From Candidatus Cryptobacteroides choladohippi (GTDB lineage: Bacteria; Bacteroidota; Bacteroidia; Bacteroidales; UBA932): a stretch of 46,249 nucleotides of DNA. Below are positions 41,714-46,249 of the stretch, in pieces. Position 1 is the stretch's first letter. Each line of letters begins with the position of its first letter. The position numbers and the translations under genes are program-made. The stretch spans positions 1 to 46,249 of the forward strand of contig JAGHSF010000028.1 in the NCBI GenBank assembly GCA_018065985.1. The letters run 5' to 3'. Below the pieces are notes generated by a model. It did not search any database and had not been told where the DNA came from. It worked only from the letters and a program-made list of their open reading frames with translations.

Positions 41714-43046
41714 GATCGGATCACACCTTGCAAAGATGCTTCGCGACGAAGCCAATGAAGTGACAGTCGTAGACGACGATGCAAGCCGCCTGAGCGCACT
41801 TGCGTCATCAGTTGACGTGCAGACCATACAAGGTCCCATCTCGTCGCTGAAACTTCTGAGGGAGGCCGGAACCGACAAGGCAGACCTCTACATAGCCGTG
41901 TACCCCTACACGACTCAGGAGGTCAACATCGTGAGCGCCATGCTGGCCCACCAGCTCGGTGCCGGGAAAGTCATTGCACGAATCAACGACGAGGACTATC
42001 TCTCCCCCGAAAACAAGCTGATATTCAAGGAGATGGGTATCGAGCTCATGTTCTACCCCGAGAAGAGCGCATCCGATGAGATAGTGTCCGCCCTGAAGCA
42101 CAGCACCACAACGGACACCATGGACTTCGCCCGAGGCAAGCTGCAGATCGCATGCTTCAAGCTCGACGAGGAGGCTCCGGTGCTCGACCTCAAGCTGGGC
42201 GAGTTCATCAAGACGGTTCCGCCCGCAGAGCTGGAGCAGTTCAGAATCATAGCCATAGGCAGGGACAACGAGACCGTAATCCCCAAGATGGACAGCAAGT
42301 TCCGGTTCGGCGACCTGGTGTTCACCATCAGCCGCAAGGACGGAATGCAGATGCTCTCCCGCCACTTCGGCAAGAGCGACGTGCTGACCAAGCGCGTGAT
42401 GATAATGGGCGGCACGGCGATAGCCGAGATGGTGGCACGCTCGCTTGCCAAACTGGGCACCAAGGTCAAGATCATCGACAAGGACAAGAGCCGATGCATA
42501 GATCTGACCGAGAAACTGCCAAAGAACGTGGAAGTCATATGCGGCGACGGGCGCAACGCCGACATCCTGTATGAAGAGGGCATAAGCGAGTGCGACGCAT
42601 TCATCTCACTCACAAGCAGGGATGCCAACAACATCCTGGCCTGCGTGGTAGCAAGGAAATATGGTGTCCCCCGCACCATCGCGGAGGTCGAAAACATTGA
42701 ATACGTGCATCTTGCAGAAGAGATGGGCGTAAGCAGCGTGATCAACAAGAAGACCATCACCGCCGGCAGGATATTCAAGTTCACGCTCAGCGGCAAGGCA
42801 CGTTTCGTGAGATACATGTCGGGCACCAACGCAGAAGTGGTGGAATACACCGTGGCACCCGGCTCGGCCATAACCAGATCGGCTATCAAGGACCTGGACT
42901 TCCCCGCCAACGCCATAATCGGCGGCGTCATCCGCGGCAACGACGCCTTCATTGCCGTAGGCGACACGCGCATAGAGCCATACGACAGGGTTGCCATCTT
43001 CACCAAGCCCGAATCGCTTAGGGAAATCGACAAATTCTTCAAGTAA
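41685..43046 (+). CDS. trkA: TrkA, cytoplasmic NAD-binding K+ transport regulator
   Basis: This 453-residue protein has two RCK_N-RCK_C pairs. Nucleotide-binding loops are GAGEIGSHLAKML near 5-17 and MGGTAIAEMVARSL near 240-253. RCK_C regions follow each. TrkA gates the membrane channel TrkH for potassium uptake. No trkH gene is in the window, so the partner is elsewhere. It overlaps the glycosyltransferase by 29 nt and is the last gene of the operon, followed by a short hairpin with T-rich tail. Confidence 0.95.
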   Translation: MKIVIAGAGEIGSHLAKMLRDEANEVTVVDDDASRLSALASSVDVQTIQGPISSLKLLREAGTDKADLYIAVYPYTTQEVNIVSAMLAHQLGAGKVIARINDEDYLSPENKLIFKEMGIELMFYPEKSASDEIVSALKHSTTTDTMDFARGKLQIACFKLDEEAPVLDLKLGEFIKTVPPAELEQFRIIAIGRDNETVIPKMDSKFRFGDLVFTISRKDGMQMLSRHFGKSDVLTKRVMIMGGTAIAEMVARSLAKLGTKVKIIDKDKSRCIDLTEKLPKNVEVICGDGRNADILYEEGISECDAFISLTSRDANNILACVVARKYGVPRTIAEVENIEYVHLAEEMGVSSVINKKTITAGRIFKFTLSGKARFVRYMSGTNAEVVEYTVAPGSAITRSAIKDLDFPANAIIGGVIRGNDAFIAVGDTRIEPYDRVAIFTKPESLREIDKFFK

Positions 43047-43073
43047 GTGACTTTTTGTCACTGTTTTCCTTTT
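43046..43073 (+). terminator. probable terminator after trkA
   Basis: AGTGAC, TTTTT loop, GTCACT, then GTTTTCCTTTT. The six-base-pair stem is modest, but the T-rich tail and its position directly after the trkA stop support termination. Confidence 0.55.
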
Positions 43074-43088
43074 GGCAGAGCTTTTGTT

Positions 43089-43096
43089 TATCTTTG
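43089..43096 (+). promoter_or_regulatory. -7 box TATCTTTG for grpE-dnaJ
   Basis: TATCTTTG, 19 nt before the grpE ATG. No CIRCE-type inverted repeat is seen. Confidence 0.75.
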
Positions 43097-43115
43097 TGCC
43101 GTAATTTGAAAGATT

Positions 43116-43703
43116 ATGGCACAGGAAGAAAATATGAATCAGGAAGAGCAGCAGCAGGCCGCTCCCGAGCAGCAGGCTCAGACAGAAAACGCTGAAAGCA
43201 GAAAGAAAGGCAAGGCCGCCAGAAAGGAAGCTCAGAAAAAGGAAAGCGAGCTTCAGAGCCAGATAGAGGAACTCACCAGGAAGGTGGAGGAGGAGAAGGC
43301 CGACTACGTGCGTCTGATGGCAGAGTTCGAGACTTTCCGCCGCCGCACTGCCGAGGAGAAACTCGCTCTCGCAAACAGCGCAGCTGCCGACACAATCAAG
43401 GGTATGCTGCCCGTTCTCGACGACTGCGAGCGTGCGATGCAGATGCTCGCGTCTTCCTCAGATGAGGCCGCAAAAGAGGGAACTTCCCTTATATACAATA
43501 AGTTGATGGACTACCTGAAGTCTCGCGGCCTGGAGGCCATCGATGCCAAGGGCAAGGAATTCGACACGGATTTCCACGAGGCTGTAACCCAGTTCCCCGC
43601 CCCGACAGAGGACATGAAGGGGAAGGTCATTGACGTTGTACAGACCGGCTACCTCCTTGGCGGCAAGATTCTCCGTTATGCGAAGGTTGTTGTAGGAGCA
43701 TAA
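43116..43703 (+). CDS. grpE: nucleotide exchange factor GrpE
   Basis: This 195-residue protein is the nucleotide exchange factor for the chaperone DnaK. The N-terminal 40 residues are Gln/Glu-rich and probably disordered. A long coiled-coil helix (about 40-90) leads into the family core (EFETFRRRTAEEK, then LPVLDDCERAM) and the beta-wing C-terminus (VIDVVQTGYLLGGKILRYAKVVVG). It is cytoplasmic and a dimer. dnaJ follows after 4 nt. dnaK is not in the window. Confidence 0.95.
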   Translation: MAQEENMNQEEQQQAAPEQQAQTENAESRKKGKAARKEAQKKESELQSQIEELTRKVEEEKADYVRLMAEFETFRRRTAEEKLALANSAAADTIKGMLPVLDDCERAMQMLASSSDEAAKEGTSLIYNKLMDYLKSRGLEAIDAKGKEFDTDFHEAVTQFPAPTEDMKGKVIDVVQTGYLLGGKILRYAKVVVGA

Positions 43704-43707
43704 TAAG

Positions 43708-44877
43708 ATGGCAGAGAAAAGAGACTACTATGAAGTGCTCGGGCTCCAGAAAGGAGCGAGCGCAGACGATGTGAAGCAGGCTTATAGGAAGGCTGCTCTG
43801 AAGTGGCATCCTGACCGCTGGGTAAACGGAACCGATGCCGAGAAGAAGAACGCCGAGGAAAAGTTCAAGGAAGCATCGGAAGCCTACAGTGTGCTCAGCG
43901 ACCCTGACAAAAAGGCACGCTACGACCAGTTCGGATTCTCCGGAGTGGACGGTGCGGGCGGCCAGGACTGGAGCCAGGGCTTCGGCAACCTCAACGATAT
44001 CCTGAACAATCTGTTCGGCGGCGCTTTCGGAGGCTTCGGGTTCGGAGGCTTCGGCGGTGGCGGCGGCAACTCAGGTCCACGCAGGCAGCGGGGCCGCGAC
44101 ATCCGCACCAGCGTGAAGCTCACCCTCGAAGAGATAGTGAACGGGTGCGAGAAGGAAGTTTCCCTCGAGCGCAACCGTCCCTGCCCCGAATGCGGCGGAA
44201 AGGGAACAAAGAACGCTTCCGACACCAAGACCTGCCCTACCTGCAACGGTTCAGGCCAGGTTCAGAGTGTCAGGAACACCCTCTTCGGGCGTCAGATCAC
44301 ATACAATGTGTGCCCCCAGTGCAACGGCACAGGAAAGACCGTAAGCAATCCCTGCCGCAAGTGCAACGGCACAGGGCTCACCCGCGTGAAGGAGACCGTG
44401 AAGGTCAAGATTCCCGCCGGAGTCGAGGACGGCATGCAGATCACGGTACGCGGCGAAGGCCATTCGGCAGCCGGCGACGGCGTGAACGGCGACCTTCTGA
44501 TCGTCATCCACGAGATAGAGCACAGCCAGCTCAAGCGCGAGGGTCAGAACCTCTTTTATACAAGAGTCATCAGCGTCACCGACGCCATTCTCGGATGTGA
44601 GATATCGATTCCTACCCTGGAAGGGCCGCAGACCATGAAGCTCGACGCCGGAACCCAGTCAGGCACGGTGGTGAAGCTGCGCGGCAAGGGTATGCCGAGC
44701 GTCAATGGAGGATACGGCAGAGGCGACCTGTACGTGAAGATCCTGGTCTGGATTCCCCGCAAACTCAACAGAAGCGAGAAGGAAATGATCGAGAGTCTGA
44801 AGAACTCCAGCAGCGTGAAACCCGATCCGAACCGCGAAGACAGGGCATTGTTTGAGAAAGAGGGCAAATATTTTTAA
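43708..44877 (+). CDS. dnaJ: chaperone DnaJ
   Basis: This 389-residue type I J-protein has the J domain with HPD near residues 34-36 (KWHPDRW), a Gly/Phe-rich region (about 78-125), and four zinc-binding repeats (CPECGGKG, CPTCNGSG, CPQCNGTG, CRKCNGTG at about 153-225). The C-terminal substrate-binding domains follow. It stimulates the DnaK ATPase and delivers clients. All key motifs are intact, and it is co-transcribed with grpE. Confidence 0.97.
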   Translation: MAEKRDYYEVLGLQKGASADDVKQAYRKAALKWHPDRWVNGTDAEKKNAEEKFKEASEAYSVLSDPDKKARYDQFGFSGVDGAGGQDWSQGFGNLNDILNNLFGGAFGGFGFGGFGGGGGNSGPRRQRGRDIRTSVKLTLEEIVNGCEKEVSLERNRPCPECGGKGTKNASDTKTCPTCNGSGQVQSVRNTLFGRQITYNVCPQCNGTGKTVSNPCRKCNGTGLTRVKETVKVKIPAGVEDGMQITVRGEGHSAAGDGVNGDLLIVIHEIEHSQLKREGQNLFYTRVISVTDAILGCEISIPTLEGPQTMKLDAGTQSGTVVKLRGKGMPSVNGGYGRGDLYVKILVWIPRKLNRSEKEMIESLKNSSSVKPDPNREDRALFEKEGKYF

Positions 44878-44906
44878 AATTGTTTTGTGATTTCGCAAAA
44901 AGTTTC

Positions 44907-44914
44907 TACCTTTG
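44907..44914 (+). promoter_or_regulatory. -7 box TACCTTTG for rplS
   Basis: TACCTTTG gives a transcript start near 44919 and a leader of about 60 nt before the rplS ATG. Confidence 0.7.
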
Positions 44915-44918
44915 CGTC

Positions 44919-44981
44919 CACAAAAAAGCAGCCGCTCTTCAGACGGTTTGATGATGCTGCGATTTCAAAAGAATTGAAAAG
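44919..44981 (+). promoter_or_regulatory. structured rplS 5' leader
   Basis: The leader can form two stems: GCAGC (44928-44932) with GCTGC (44956-44960), and TTTCAA (44963-44968) with TTGAAA (44974-44979) directly before the ATG. This layout could serve autogenous control by L19, as known for leaders of several ribosomal proteins. The stems are short, so the call is tentative. Confidence 0.35.
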
Positions 44982-45350
44982 ATGAATTTGATTAATGTAG
45001 TTGAGAACGCTTTCTCACAGAACAAGACTGCAACATACCCTGAGTTCAAGGCAGGTGACACAATCACAGTTACCTATCGTATCAAGGAGGGTGACAAGGA
45101 GCGTCTTCAGGACTTCCGCGGTGTAGTTATCCAGATCAGTGGTGCTACCCCTTACACCAAGACTTTCACAGTTCGCAAAGTCGCCAGCGGTGTAGGTGTC
45201 GAGAGAATCTTCCCTTATGAGTCTCCGTTCATCGAGAAGATCGAAGTCAACAAGTATGGCAAGGTTCGTCGCGCTCGCATCTTCTACCTCCGCAACCTCT
45301 CTGGTAAGAAGGCTCGCATCAAGGAAGCTGCTCGCAAGACCAACGCATAA
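44982..45350 (+). CDS. rplS: 50S ribosomal protein L19
   Basis: This 122-residue protein is the L19 component of the large ribosomal subunit at the 30S-50S interface. The family pattern is intact: [20 protein letters not shown] near 22-41, [10 protein letters not shown] near 45-54, [18 protein letters not shown] near 60-77, and the basic C-terminus with [22 protein letters not shown]. Codon use is that of a highly expressed gene. A small hairpin (ACCGG-TTTA-CCGGT near 45359-45372) separates it from the tRNA gene. Confidence 0.98.
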   Translation: MNLINVVENAFSQNKTATYPEFKAGDTITVTYRIKEGDKERLQDFRGVVIQISGATPYTKTFTVRKVASGVGVERIFPYESPFIEKIEVNKYGKVRRARIFYLRNLSGKKARIKEAARKTNA

Positions 45351-45379
45351 GCAAGATACACCGGTTTACCGGTTTGCAT

Positions 45380-45453
45380 GGCTCCTTAGCTCAATTGAAT
45401 AGAGCATTTGACTACGGATCAAAAGGTTACAGGTTTGAGTCCTGTAGGAGTCA
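45380..45453 (+). tRNA. tRNA-Arg (anticodon ACG)
   Basis: A complete cloverleaf: acceptor GGCTCCT with AGGAGTC, D stem GCTC with GAGC, anticodon stem TTTGA with TCAAA around loop CTACGGA (anticodon ACG at 45414-45416), T stem ACAGG with CCTGT, discriminator A at 45453. CCA is not encoded. The first anticodon base is expected to be deaminated to inosine. The D loop has G18-A19 and the T loop has U56, so the usual G19-C56 pair becomes A19-U56. A strong terminator follows 3 nt later. Confidence 0.95.
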
Positions 45454-45456
45454 CTT

Positions 45457-45499
45457 AAAACCCCGCTACAGTGTGTTGTAGCGGGGTTTTTATTTTTCT
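45457..45499 (+). terminator. strong intrinsic terminator after tRNA-Arg
   Basis: AAAACCCCGCTACA, loop GTGTGT, TGTAGCGGGGTTTT is a perfect 14-bp stem followed by TATTTTTC. It should end the rplS-tRNA region and, by its A-tract, may also act on the opposite strand. Confidence 0.9.
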
Positions 45500-45573
45500 T
45501 GTTCCCAATTTGTTCCCGATTCTTTGAGATTAATTGTTCCCATCTATATTGTCAAGGGTGAATTTGGGAACAA
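45499..45573. repeat. clustered TTGTTCCC repeats
   Basis: TTGTTCCCA at 45499-45507, TTGTTCCCG at 45510-45518 and TTGTTCCCA at 45534-45542 are direct copies, with an inverted copy TGGGAACAA at 45565-45573. They lie between the tRNA terminator and the Fic gene. They could be integrase or regulator binding sites at an attachment site. Confidence 0.6.
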
Positions 45574-45576
45574 AAT

Positions 45577-46249
45577 TTATTTCAGGTAATATCCTCCAGT
45601 TTTGCTGCTGCCTCTATGTTCAATGTCATTGGAAAGACCGGCAAGCGCCCTTTGTGTGGTACGAAGAGGAATGTCCAGTTCTCTGGAGATAAGGACAGCA
45701 GAGCATCCGGGATTCTTCTCTATAAAATCAAGAATAGTGCGTTTCCTGTCTGAACCACTCCCCTTCTTTTCCAACGGATGGCTGTCGTGCATTGAGCGGT
45801 TGGAAAGGATATTGTTCCCACTATACAGTAAATTGTCGAAGAATGCCTCGAGAAAACTTGGATCTGCGGCTATCCCCTTTTTGAGATTATTGTAGTTTGC
45901 ACGGACAAGCGCATTTCGGAAATACCAGGAATTATTCTCGAATAAATCATTGTCAACATCAAACCCGAGAGACCTCAGGTATAGGATAGTGAAAACTGCA
46001 GTGGTTCTCGTGTTGCCTTCCCCGAAAGGATGAATCTGCCAGAGATAAGCCACAAAATGGCTGATATGCCCGATGATGCCGCGTTTGTCAAGCCCTTTAT
46101 ACTTAAAGGCCCTTTCAACGCCAAAATCATATTCCATTGTAGCGGAGATATCGGGGGCATTGCCATAAATAACCGTATCGCCGGAAAGTACCCACTCTTT
46201 CTTGGTGATGTTGTAATCGCGTATCTGACCGGCAAACTTAAAAATTCCT
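45577..46249 (-). CDS. Fic-family protein, 5' end outside the window
   Basis: The minus-strand frame is open from the window edge to a stop at 45577, giving at least 223 residues. The Fic catalytic motif HPFGEGNTR is complete, preceded by the typical FAYLWQIHPF-type helix (VAYLWQI) and an N-terminal segment with QIRDYNITKKEWVLSGDTVI. The C-terminal part (about the last 60 residues: RTILDFIEKNPGCSAVLISR, LDIPLRTTQRALAGL) is a winged helix. Fic enzymes usually transfer AMP from ATP to target proteins. The lower-GC, accessory position beside a tRNA suggests a mobile island. The N-terminal start and any inhibitory helix lie beyond the window. Confidence 0.88.
   Translation of the reverse strand, partial: GIFKFAGQIRDYNITKKEWVLSGDTVIYGNAPDISATMEYDFGVERAFKYKGLDKRGIIGHISHFVAYLWQIHPFGEGNTRTTAVFTILYLRSLGFDVDNDLFENNSWYFRNALVRANYNNLKKGIAADPSFLEAFFDNLLYSGNNILSNRSMHDSHPLEKKGSGSDRKRTILDFIEKNPGCSAVLISRELDIPLRTTQRALAGLSNDIEHRGSSKTGGYYLK

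Overview
The window looks like a chromosome segment of a GC-rich member of the Bacteroidales (Bacteroidota). Almost every transcription unit begins with the Bacteroidota -7 box TAnnTTTG instead of an E. coli-type -10. The genes include typical Bacteroidota families: DUF4251, DUF2795, a fimbrillin/FISUMP lipoprotein, TIGR02757, the DUF47-PiT pair, and a golvesin-domain amidase of the kind often labelled xanthan lyase. I cannot name the genus from sequence alone.

Bases 1-12,300 are accessory and eroded. Bases 255-6,236 are AT-rich and carry three minus-strand genes of defence-type families: an FRG-domain protein and an AbiH protein (one unit), then a giant YobI-like membrane P-loop NTPase. Three copies of a double-hairpin element bracket these genes, at about 158-249, 3,762-3,855 and 6,279-6,368. 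Next come a truncated UDP-glucose dehydrogenase fragment, a small lipoprotein, a DUF4251 protein, and a FISUMP lipoprotein preceded by an overlapping mini-gene. A REP-associated (Y1/HUH) transposase follows, lying beside arrays of a roughly 50-bp repeat with ACGCACG/CGTGCGT arms. A frameshifted DUF2442-HTH gene and a stray DUF2795 tail complete this stretch.

Bases 12,300-45,500 are dense core genome. In order: DUF2795 and folE (divergent), pgi, a degenerate M28 peptidase homologue facing pgi, and a plus-strand operon of TPR lipoprotein-like protein, YycJ-type hydrolase, ABC exporter, VanZ and golvesin amidase. A six-gene minus-strand operon follows (MTA/SAH nucleosidase, aminotransferase, Kef antiporter, nucleotide-sugar epimerase, DUF47, PiT phosphate transporter). 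Then come an alanine:cation symporter, an unidentified 185-aa protein and pepD. An eight-gene plus-strand operon runs from a POT peptide transporter through TIGR02757, a zeta-type kinase, tldD, tldE/pmbA, a SlyD-like isomerase and a glycosyltransferase to trkA. grpE-dnaJ, rplS and tRNA-Arg(ACG) close the core.

After a strong terminator downstream of the tRNA, accessory sequence resumes: clustered TTGTTCCC repeats and a Fic gene cut by the window edge. This suggests the tRNA is an integration site. The core operons combine peptide import and turnover (POT, PepD, TldD/E), ion and phosphate transport (Kef, TrkA, PiT, AlsT), envelope work (ABC exporter, amidase, glycosyltransferase) and protein folding (GrpE, DnaJ, FKBP).

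The most novel-looking parts are the hairpin-bracketed FRG-AbiH-YobI island, the transposase with its repeat arrays, and the zeta-type kinase embedded with tldD/tldE.
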